From contig CM082590.2 of NCBI GenBank assembly GCA_040954595.2, positions 8,990,001 to 9,054,000 of the forward strand: DNA of 64,000 nucleotides. Direction: 5' to 3'. A program made the translations under genes and the position numbers. This DNA comes from Balanoglossus misakiensis (taxonomy: Eukaryota > Hemichordata). Positions 23,190 to 35,100 of this stretch are shown here, piece by piece. The notes below the pieces were generated by a model that saw nothing but the letters and a program-made list of their open reading frames with translations, was not told where the DNA came from and did not search any database. Numbering within the stretch: the stretch's first letter is position 1; the number at the start of each line of letters is the position of its first letter.

Positions 23190-26100
23190 ATGTTTGTACC
23201 GAAATTCTACAAGATGCGGCGATACTATGCAGTGTTGGGGACCTCTGTTTTCTTCGTAGCGATCTTTTCCATGTATTTACTGCTCGATCAAGCAGCCAAC
23301 ACATCTGGGATCAACCGACAACTCCATGAGGTAAGGTCCAATCCCAGATCCCCCCATATACCCCTCAAGTTGAAACATATCCCAGATCTGATGGCTAATA
23401 ATTAATATACCAGTAACTCACATAAAGTCATGTTGAAGTCGACATGTATCAAACCAAATATGTTTCTATGGCAATCGTTTGTATGCAATCAGTCAGGTCT
23501 AGGACATGATTGCATTTATGATAGCTGCTATATAAACTAAGTCTAGTCCTGGGTAGTGTTTTGGGGGGTGGGGGGTAGGGTGGGGGCGATGACCACACTA
23601 ATTCACCATGCATCCAGTACCAGCTTGGGAACCGACCAGTACATTGAACATTAATGCCAGTTGCAACGTGTTTCATGCACATTTTTTATTACAAAAACCT
23701 AAGCAATATTTTCTTTTGACTTATTTTTGCCACAGAACAGTGTTAAATTTACGTCACCGGTTTCATTGAATGATGTGTCAATATCATGAACAAAAATTTT
23801 AAATTTTGATGATTTTACAGAGAAATATTTTTTTTATTTCCCCCTTAACCATCTTTCCATATGGTGCAAAATTTAAACATTTCAAATATCGGTATATATT
23901 GCATTTGTCATGGGTTGGACAAAATAAAAAAACATGGTATACATGTTCTAATTATGTAAATGTTCATTTCTTAATTTAGTTCATGCGTATACTGTACCAG
24001 CTTTATTCAGAAAAATTAATTTTGCGATGTGTTTGCGAGAGAGCTGGTATAGTTGATCTGGTATGCATTTTTTTCCTGCATATTTCTCAAGTGATTTGGA
24101 ATATTATTTTTTTCTTCTAAAATTTGTGCGACAGGCACACCATCTTTTATGGCTATGGGTTTAAATTTCTACTTGTCTTATTCTGCACCGTTTTGCAATA
24201 TTTCATCTCATTTAGCACGCTTTTAGGTATTCCATGATTTAGTAGGTCTCTGGGCTGTTGTGCAGTTTAAGAGGAGAAAACGTCAAGTCCTGATTTAGGC
24301 TTTTGCTGAGAAATGACTGTAATCTGCCATTAATCGTTGAAAATGCATCGTAAAACGTCGCCTAAATGTCCGTTAGTAATGGGTATACTGTGGAATTCTC
24401 AGGAGATTTAGCGAAACAAGATTTATTTCACTGTCAGGGTTTCTATGGACCAGGAAAATCCCGGAATGCTGGGGTATTTGAAACTGGAAAGTCATCATGG
24501 AAAATTCAGATCTTGCCGGTAGATAGTGCTCAGGAGATTTGGCGAAACGAGATTTATTTCACTGTCTCGGTTTCAATGGACCAGGAAAATCCCGGAATGC
24601 TATGATATTTGAAATGGGAAAGTCATGGAAAACAGAGATCTTGGTGTTTGCTTGGTTGTTTTTGCCAGTAGATACTGCTAAGTCAATTAATGTTTGCAAC
24701 AAACATGGTAATACTAATTTAGGAACAATTTTACAAATGTGTTTATAAGTGTGCACCTTACAATTTATTGCTTTACTGTAGTCAAAATTCTTTCTAAATT
24801 CACAGTATAAAACTGTCCTTGAATTGTGAATAGTTTGGAACGTAAAAATTTAAAATCCTATTCTTGTAAGTTAGCAATATATTGTGTGTTCGGTCGTCAA
24901 AATTCTTCCTAATATTGCTTAGTAACTGTCTTGGTGTTTTGAATAGCTAGGAATGTACATAGTATGTGTACAGACTCTATTATGGCCCTAATAGCCTGCA
25001 GCAATGCATATATCCCTTGAGTTCAGTGATCAGTCATGGTTGGTTGGTTATTTCTACAACATTGGTCGCTATTCCCCTGTGGGCACATCACACCCTTCCA
25101 CCCCCATTTCAGTGTGTTATGGTCCGGCGTCTCCATTTGAAATACATAAGGCTTAGACCAAGGCATTGCAATGAAGGGGTTGTTGCACATCCTATCAGGT
25201 TAACAAGTAATGGGATAATTCACACGTTTATTTATTTTTCTACTTTGTTAAGCATTTCAAGTGAGTTGGTGATAGCCATTGATAGCTGTTGATACTGAGG
25301 GTCAGTTTGTTACAGTAACTGTTGAAATACTTCACCCTTTCACCCCCAGTTCCCTGTCTAGAGGTCCAACCTTACCATAGACTATAATAGGTTTGACCAC
25401 TTAAGAAGGAACTGGGGGTGAAAGGGTTAAATAAAGTTTAATCAATAATATTTTGAATTCCAGAGCGAAATCTCTGTGCTTGAAACCAAACTGCAAAACT
25501 TAGAAGACAGTCTCTCCAGGAATCGAGACACCATCAACCAGATTCGAGACACGGTCAAATCGCTGGCCGAAGGGAAAAGCCAAGATGTGGTCAAGATGCA
25601 ACAGCCAGCGGCCGACAAGGGTAACGTCCATGTACCGCAGGACCGGGAGAGAGGGATGGATTACGGCGACGCGGTGAAGTTCAATGGTGCTGTGGCTACA
25701 GTGGATAAGGATGAGTGTACGTTTGGTGATACGCCTAGTGGGGTATCGGCTGATGTCAAGGTGAGGGTCATAGGTCACAGGTCAAGTGACAGGTACATGT
25801 ACAGTCAAACCTGTGTTAGTGGCCACCTCTATATAGTGGCCACTTTGTTACAGTCCCTGTGCAATTTACATGTACAGTCAAACCTGTGTTAGTGGCCACC
25901 TCTATATAGTGGCCACTTTGTTACAGTCCCTATGCAATTTACATGTACAGTCAAACCTGTGTTAGTGGCCACCTCCATATAGTGGCCACTTTGTTACAGT
26001 CCCTGTGCGATTAACATGTACAGTCAAACCTGTGTTAGTGGCCACCTCTATATAGTGGCCACTTTGTTACAGTCCCTATGCAATTTACATGTACAGTCAA

Positions 26101-29100
26101 ACCTGTGTTAGTGGCCACCTCTATATAGTGGCCACTTTGTTACAGTCCCTATGCAATTTACATGTACAGTCAAACCTGTGTTAGTGGCCACCTCTATATA
26201 GTGGCCACTTTGTTACAGTCCCTATGCAATTTACATGTACAGTCAAACCTGTGTTAGTGGCCACCTCTATATAGTGGCCACTTTGTTACAGTCCCTGTCC
26301 CTTTATAGATACAGACCTATCTGTAAAGGCCACCTGTCTATAAAGGCCAGTTTGGGAAAGTCTCTTGACTGGCCACTAATATACAGGTTCAACTGTATAC
26401 AGTCATTTCTCATTTACTGTACATATGAATATATATGGTTGAAAAGTGCCTGTCTTAGCATTTTCTATGACAGTGCTTTTAAGTCGGATATATATGAATG
26501 TTTTATTGGCCTATCTATTAATATCTATGCAAATAAAACACGTGTCTGCTTTAGCTAAAATATTAAAGATGACAGTACACAAAAAAGATATGCCATTATT
26601 TTGTGTATTGATAACCACTGAAGCAGAACAGAACCTCAATGAAATTGGATTATTCTAGCATATGGTCTGGGTTTCATTATTCATGAATAAGCAGTCAATG
26701 AAAACCAATTTTATCATTTCATTTGTTCAATTGATCAATTATGGAGAAATTAATTAGGCGTGTTTGCTATGAATAAGAGAATTATGGAAATATATTGGCC
26801 ATATAAAATGTAACGTTGATTTCGACTAGAGTCTCACAGCCCAAAACCTGGGATAACATTTCTCACGAAAGTAATGATGACAACAATACTAAAGTTTCAG
26901 AATACGAACTTGATTTTGTCTAATGTTTATTGCAGCAATAAACACTTGGAGAGGATGTTTCAACATTGTACAGTACTACAGTTCAAATATCTGCAAAGAT
27001 GTCGTTTACAAGCATATAGTAATATCAGATGATTTTCTGTGGAACAGTTTGTTAAAACTATTAATTTAAATGATATATGATGCAAGACAGGATGTTTTCA
27101 ACATGAGTCTGACCTCATATTGGGACAGGTCACCGTGTTTGACAAATGATAGTCTCACCACAGTATCAACTATCGTGTTTTAGACAAACTGAACTGATGT
27201 GAAACTACCCCTGTGACAGATACGAGAAAACACAGATGCTACAGTTAATAGATATCAGAATCTGATTCACACGTTTTCGTTCCGTGCCAAAACAGCATAC
27301 ACTATGATTCAAGAGATAAATGCATAAAACTATTATTTTTAGCGACATTATGTTTCTGTGTGTAATGTTTAACCCTTTCACCACCATGGTTCAGTCCAAA
27401 CCCATTGTTTTCTATGGTAAGGTTGGACCTCTATAGAGGGAACTGGGGGTGAAAGGGTTAACATAGTTATGCCCTTGACATACATGTATTTACTGAGGTC
27501 ATGAGTTAGGTTAAACTGGCTCTTTTTTGACGTTTATATCAGCTGTTAATTTATATGTGTGTTTCATACTTCCTTATAGATGTTAGATGTGTTTGATGTG
27601 GTGAAGTTCGATAATCCGGATGGTGGGTCTTGGAAACAGGGATTTGACATCACGTACAATGCACAACAATGGGAGAGGGAACCTCTACAGGTGTTTGTGG
27701 TGCCCCATTCACATAACGACCCGGGTAAGTCGGTTTAACCCCTTCACTGCCATGGTTTGGTCCAATTCCATTGTTTTCTGTGGTGAAGTTGGACCTCTGT
27801 ACAGGGAAATGGGGGGGGGGGGGGGCGGCAACAAGAAAACTCGTAGAATTTGAGTGTGTGCGAACATATAATCCCTGATGTAGAGTTGCATATCTGTTGC
27901 TGATTTAGCCATGAAATCTGTTCAACATATGCTAGACCAATATGGTTCTATATCTTTAGACATATGCTTTTGTCTACAGGATATGGATAGAAAAATATTT
28001 ATAGAGCATGTGTTTTCAGTTACACGTTGCAGCATAACTGAATATTGTAGACATTTGAAATAATACTACACTGATTTCTATCAATACAAAGCACTTTCAA
28101 ATCTGTAGAATAAATAATTCTAAAACGGAACAGATCGCACTGAACAAACTGTACATGCTTGTTTTCTTTAACCCTTTCACCACAATGGTTCACTCCAAAT
28201 CTATTATTTTCTAATGTAAGTTGGACCTCTGTACAGGGAAATGGGGGTGAGAGGGTTGATTCTTCATTCTGTTTTCTGTTGCAGGCTGGATCAAGACTTT
28301 TGAAGCGTATTACAGAGATCAAACGCAACATATCTTAAACAACGCTGTTATTAAATTATTAGAAGACAAAAAGAGAAAATTTATATGGGCTGAGATTTCC
28401 TATTTTTCAAGATGGTGGGAGAGTATAGACATGGGGAAGAAGAAGCAGGTTATAGAGTAAGTTCAGATTTTCCTCTTTCCCACCATGGTTTAGTCCAAAC
28501 CCATTGTTTTATATGGTGAAGTTGGACCTCTATACAGGGAAATAGGGGTATGTTGTTTGAAAGTAACACATCTTTGTTTCTTTCGTAGTTTGATATCGCG
28601 CGGACAGCTGGAGATTGTGTCTGGTGGTTGGGTGATGCCTGATGAGGCCAACACTCACTACTATGCGATGTTAGACCAGATGATTGAGGGCCATACTTGG
28701 CTGGATGCTCATCTCGGTAAGTTGGATCACACGTTGTTATTCAAACCGTCATCTAACAGGCGAGAGATCCCGATTATAGGATTAGGTACCCACCACCCCT
28801 TGGTACGGGAGAAGCAATGATAAGGAAAGTGCCTTGCTCAAGGACACAACTTCGCGGTCACATCTTGGTCCGAGTCTCGAAACAACAATCCTCTGATTAT
28901 GAGCTCTTTACATTTGCTCATATGACACACCACTGACTCAACAACTTCACTGGTGACTCACGAAATTATCCACACAACATGCAAAGGTACATGTATAGGG
29001 CTGATTCAGAGAAATACACAGATCAAAGAATTCTACCGCCTAATTTTGCTGTAGAAGTGTAACAACTTCATCACATAACAGCTATACTCTGTCTCGTCCC

Positions 29101-32100
29101 CACAGGAGTCAAACCCAAAAGTGGATGGGCCATAGATCCGTTCGGTCACTCACCAACCATGGCGTATCTCTCAGAAAGGACCGGCATCAACGCAATGCTG
29201 ATACAGCGAGTACATTACTCCATCAAGAAATACCTGGCCAGTGTGAAGAAGCTTGAATTTATGTGGAGACAAAATTGGGGTGAGTAGTAAAATGCGGACT
29301 CGTGGTTTATCGAGAAGTATGGCGTCCTTTTGTGTGATCATATGCTCTGGGTTCTTGACTTGAGTGCTGGCTACTCATTAATATTCATGAATATTAATAT
29401 GCATACTCATTAATATTCATGTGTATTTTATGCATACTCATTAATTAATCTTCATGTCAGTGGCAAGTCATACCCATTCATCAATGTATCAACATGAAAC
29501 AGTAGACTCGTTTGAGTACACAAGAATGCCTGCTGGCAGACTTTGTTTGCTAGCTTTTTCACTTAAAGGTATATGGTCACCTATAGAAACTTATCTATAG
29601 TTACCATGGCAAATTAAGATCTAGCCAATCACAGATTTTCAGTAGGTGGCACACGCTAAAAAAAGAGCGCCACCATATGTTCTTTAGAACCCTCAAATAC
29701 GCCATTTCAGACAAATATGGGCATATGTGAATTGGAGGTGACTGTATACCTTTAAGTTCTGGTCTGGCCGAACAGCGTGGGCAGAATACTGTATGCTGGG
29801 CACTGTTATATCCATACTGTCAATCGAAATGCTTTATCAATTCTGTCGATAACTTTTATGATCCCCCTACTCATTATTCACACAGATCATGGCTCCAGCA
29901 CAGATATGTTCACCCACTTGATGCCGTTCTATAGTTACGACGTCCCCCACACATGCGGACCCGACCCAAAGATATGCTGTCAATATGACTTCAAGCGTTT
30001 GCCCGGAGGGAGGGTGTCATGTCCCTGGAAGCTCCCTCCAGTTCCCATCACGGATACAAATGTAGCTAGCAAGTAAGTATGGAACAGGTTACTGTAGCTA
30101 GGCTGCAGTTAACAAACACTAACATCATATGTTCTTTGAAAAGAACCCGTTTTATAACAGGCTTTCTCAACTTGCTACATCTGCATACGATTTCTTTTTT
30201 TATAAATCTAAGTCTTTTTTGTTATTTTTCTCTTCACAGGGCAGAAGTTTTACTAGATCAATACAGGAAGAAATCACAACTCTACAAAACTAACGTCCTA
30301 CTGGTTCCCCTTGGCGATGATTTCAGATATGATAAAATTATCGAATGGGATCAGCAGTTTACAAATTATGGAAAATTATTCGATTATATGAATTCACATC
30401 CACATTTGAATGTAAAGGTGAGATATCTAACCGTATCATCAGTGTATCTAGGGCAATAGTGTACAGTGAGGGCAATAGCATACACTTGTTGACTTACTGT
30501 GAGGGCAACAGCAATACTTCTATTGGCAAGGGAGTGTGGGATGGTGCATTTATTGTTGGAAGATTAACTTACACTTTTAAGACACTAGTGCAAACATTTA
30601 CTATGGTAAGAGCAATAACATACTCTTGTTGACTTACTGTTAGGGCGATAACATTCACTATTTGACTGGTGAGGCAACAGCATACAACTATTGACCTAGG
30701 GTGATATTCTTGTTGACTTACTGTTAGGGTGATAGCATTCACTATTTGACTGGTGAGGCAACAGCATACAACTATTGACCTAGGGTGATACTATACATGT
30801 AACACTACTGACAAAGGTAAAAACACATACCTGTAACTTGCTTGTCCACAGCTAAGTGCTATCTGTTTTGTTCCCAGGCCCAATTTGGAACGCTGTCGGA
30901 ATATTTCGATGCAGTGTGGAAGAGCACGGGATCGGAGCTTGGACACAAACCCAACGGTTTTCCGGCGCTGAGCGGCGACTTCTTCACCTATTCCGACCGG
31001 GAAGATCACTACTGGAGCGGGTACTACACGACCAGGCCGTTCTACAAAAACATGGACAGGGTTCTTGAGGCAAATCTCAGGTAGGAAGTGGTGTGGAGTT
31101 TGTCTTCTGTGTGGTCAGGGTGTCTTAAATACCCACATGGATCTCCCAGACGCAATTAACCCGTCCACCCCCAGTTCCTTCTTTAGAGGTCCAACCATAC
31201 CATAGAAAACAATGGGTTTGGACTGAACCATTCTGGTGAAAGGGTTAAAATGATGGAAGATAACTTGTGTATTTTTTCATAGATAGTTTGTCTCATTGCC
31301 GCAAATCACAGCGGTCAAGCACAATAGTCTAGGCTGAATTTTTCCGAGAATGAAAAACATTATTTATATATTTGACTACAAAGTTTCAACAACTTGATTA
31401 ATCATTTATTTTCCTCCCCTTCGAAGAGCTGCTGAGATCATATACTCCATTGCCATGGCTACAGCCAAGAGGCACATCATCCCGGGATTCAACGGACTGA
31501 CGGAGATGGAGAGACTGATCAAGGCGAGGAGACAGATGGGTTTATTCCAACATCACGATGGAATCACGGGAACCGGCAAGGATGTGGTGGTCATTGACTA
31601 CGGACAGAGGTGAGATGATCACCCTTACCTGGGAATTTTCCATGAGGCTTGTTGTGGAAAATGTCTTGGGGGAGGGGGGATACACCCGGAGTTACACCCG
31701 GAAATTCCTGAAAAGTTGATCAAATAAATAACTGTAAATAAAAGCTGTTACTGGGTTTTGATTCTCGCTATATTTGCTGATTGGTAAAATCTGCTTAATT
31801 AAATCCTAGTGAAAATGTAAAATTATGTGTGAGACATCAAAATATAAGCCCTGACACTACTATTTTAGCTGTTCTAGTATCGTATAATTTTTTATGGTAT
31901 TTTTTTCAGAATGTTGGATGGTATAAATGAAGCTAAGAGGGTGATCAGAAACTCGGCTCAGTTCTTAATGATGAATGAAAAACCAAACTACAGAGAGGAT
32001 ACTGTATTCTTGGATCTGGTGAGTGAGATATCTCTGAAAGTGGCTATGATGTATAAATACCTGGGGTAAACCTTCCCTAACTCATGCTCAAACCACATCA

Positions 32101-35100
32101 CAGCTGTCTATTGTATTTACAGCCCCTTGTGCTTACACACATGGTCTAAATACCAATTTTGGATTTTGGTGTATTTGTCGCATGTATTTTAACCCTTTGA
32201 CCCCCACTTCCCTCTATAGTGGTCCAACCTTACAATAAAAGACACTGGTTTTGGACTAAACCATGTTGGTGAAAGGGTCAATAAAAACCTTTTCTCTGTC
32301 TGTTTTTGACAGGATGAAAAGAGAGCTGGTCATGACGCTTTACCAGAGAAAACTGTTATCGCTCTCAGTGAAAAACCGACGTAAGTTGACATTAAATTTA
32401 GACAAGTCATTTTGTTTGATTTTTCCCTAAAATCTTGACACCATAGGGACTGAGAATATTGTTCGGTTTACAGAGGTGTCTGGTGTATTGAGGTTCTTTT
32501 AACATGTGGTTAAATGTGAGGGGGACTGGACAGTGTGTTCGGTATAGACAGGTTTCCAGATTAGACAGGGTTCGGGTTAGGCAGGTTTTACTGTATAGAA
32601 CTTTTTTTACTGCAGGAAAGTTGTCATCTATAACTCAGGTGTAACCACGTTGACGCATATGCAATGTTAGATGTACGTGTAATTACGTGTGTAAATCTAG
32701 CAACTGACGAGTCGTTTTTCCGACTGTAGGAAAGTTGTCATCTATAACTCACTGGGACAAGAAAGACAAGAGATGGTGACTCTCCTGGTGTCAAGTTCCA
32801 ATGTGGAAGTAATGGACTGGCAAGGCAATATCGTGACCAGTCAGTCTAATCTAGTGTGGACGTCCGCACAGACTCCAACTGAAGCATTCTTTGAGGTGAG
32901 CTCATCTGGGGGCACTTTCGATTGGCCCAATCATTATTGCAATTGGCCAATCACAATCATGATTTCGCGTTTGAATGCGCCCAATAAGAATCACAATAAT
33001 CTTGGGCGTGATTGCGGTGATTACAAGATCTTAGGGAAGGCACATGGTGCAATTGTGTTCAGAAAAAGTACTGTGTGTTTCAAAAGATTTCTCTCAAATT
33101 GGCCATTATTGTCCCTTGATCACAGATAATTCACATTATTACACACACACACTCCTAGTTGTTCAGGCTACCCATTGCTAAGTGACTGAAATTACAACAG
33201 TGAATGTATACCTTTAACATTTGCGTTCGACTCAGTAAAAGTGCTGTAAATAGTACCGTATTAATTAAACATACCTTTGTTTTGTCCTCTTGTCGTCTGA
33301 AGCTGTTATTTGTAGCTGAACTACCAGGACTTGGGCTGAGGACGTACTCCATCAGAGACCTAGGGAAACACGAGTCCCCAGAACACTCACAATCCAGAGT
33401 GACCATCTTGAATGCTGGTGAACAAGACACACTTGTCAAGTAGGTATATCCCAGCAAGGCATCTTATTTGCTCAACCTAGGGAGGAGGCACTCCTAGCAT
33501 ACCTGTAACGATTAAGGAATTTTGTAACACGTTATTTCAACTTCATGGTAGCTGATACAGACTTTTGTAAAATATATACAATCTCAATGGTACCCTAGGG
33601 TACTGAGCATAAAGTCATGTGTGCTAATCAAGTTCATTATGAGTCAGATATTGAATGAAGAAAAATGGCTATAAAGGGAGCGATGTAGAGTACACTAGTC
33701 TATATCTGCTGACCTCTTGTGTCTTACGTGATAAGGATACCAGGCCCCCTATCTAACAATACTTTGTCGTCTTCTACAGAGGATCATTCCATGTATTCAG
33801 AGAATCTAATCCATATGGGGACTTCACAGTAGAAAATGCTTTCCTCACTGCAGAATTCACAGGTTCCAATGGACTACTCAAGGTACATATACATAAACTT
33901 ACCAGTGTATCCCTGTCATCGCTGAGGTCAACTTGTCGTCATTTTTCACAAAATTAAACTTCGTAACTTTTTCGGCATTTGTTTCCAAATTTTAATTCAG
34001 ACTTGTAGATGATGGAATATTATGTCCACTTGGTCTAAAATTAAGACACAAAAGAGGAGATATATGCATAAAAGTACGAAAATATTGTAGCAACATTTTT
34101 AAAACATGGTTGATAACAACTACATATATACAGGCTGAGTTGACAAGTGGAGTAATGGACATTTCATTGTGCCATAGAGAACAGAACAAGAAATGAGTTT
34201 ATATACTGAAAGTGAAAGAAACTGCCAAGAATCAAGGATTTTTCATCAACAGTATCTAACCGCCACAAATCTTATTCATTTTGTCTCTGTATATGCAGTC
34301 TCTTACAACCAAATCCGATGGCAAGAAGACAGCCGTATCAATCGACTTTGTCATGTACGGAACCAGAACAACCAAGGATAAAAGTGGTGCTTATTTGTTT
34401 CTGCCTGACGGAGAAGCCAAGGTAAGAATCAAAAAAAGAGAAATATTATCTGAAGAACAAACAGTCTGAAATATGTACTACACAAAGATATGTTTCCGTT
34501 GTACATCAAATGTATGGAAATACAAAATCCTTCCATCTATCTTTCTTTCTTTTTCGTTGACTGACTTTCTTTCTTAGATTCTACAATAATAAATGACCAA
34601 ACAATCATTCCTTTTCTTTCCCAGACAATCACGCAAGGATTGAAGCCAGTAGTCAGACTCATTAGGGGCCGTCTTTCATCAGAAGTCCATGTTTTATACG
34701 ACCATGTGTTCCATTGTGTCCGGTTAGCGAAATCGCCAGGTATGTGTGAGAGATGTGGGTGAACAGTCTCCTGACCACCCCTCTAATTCGAATGTTGTGG
34801 CCTGACTGGGAACAGTCAGTGCTGTAGTTCAGGTTTGGTCCACTTGTGGCAAGGGTGGAAAGGTCAGTTTTGCATGAATTTTGTCCTTACTTCAGCTTAT
34901 GCACATAGAATCTGAATGTTTGAGATTGGGGCACCTATAGTAACTCACACGCACCTATAGTAACTCACACACAAATTAGTCCAGATATAAACTTGAAAAA
35001 CCACCCAGAAATGAATATTGACCACAAAAGGTTATAGCACTTACTTCTATCAGGAAATATTTCTAATCAACTGATTTTTTATGTCTCTTGCAGGAGCTGA

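Noticed and set aside
25801-26300. CRISPR-like regular repeat array
   Set aside because: Units are contiguous 73-bp copies with no unique spacers, derived from a dispersed eukaryotic element, inside an intron.
32773-33129. Extended open frame past mannosidase exon 13
   Set aside because: Runs through the donor GTGAGC at 32896 into intron sequence; splicing to 33303 restores the family sequence.
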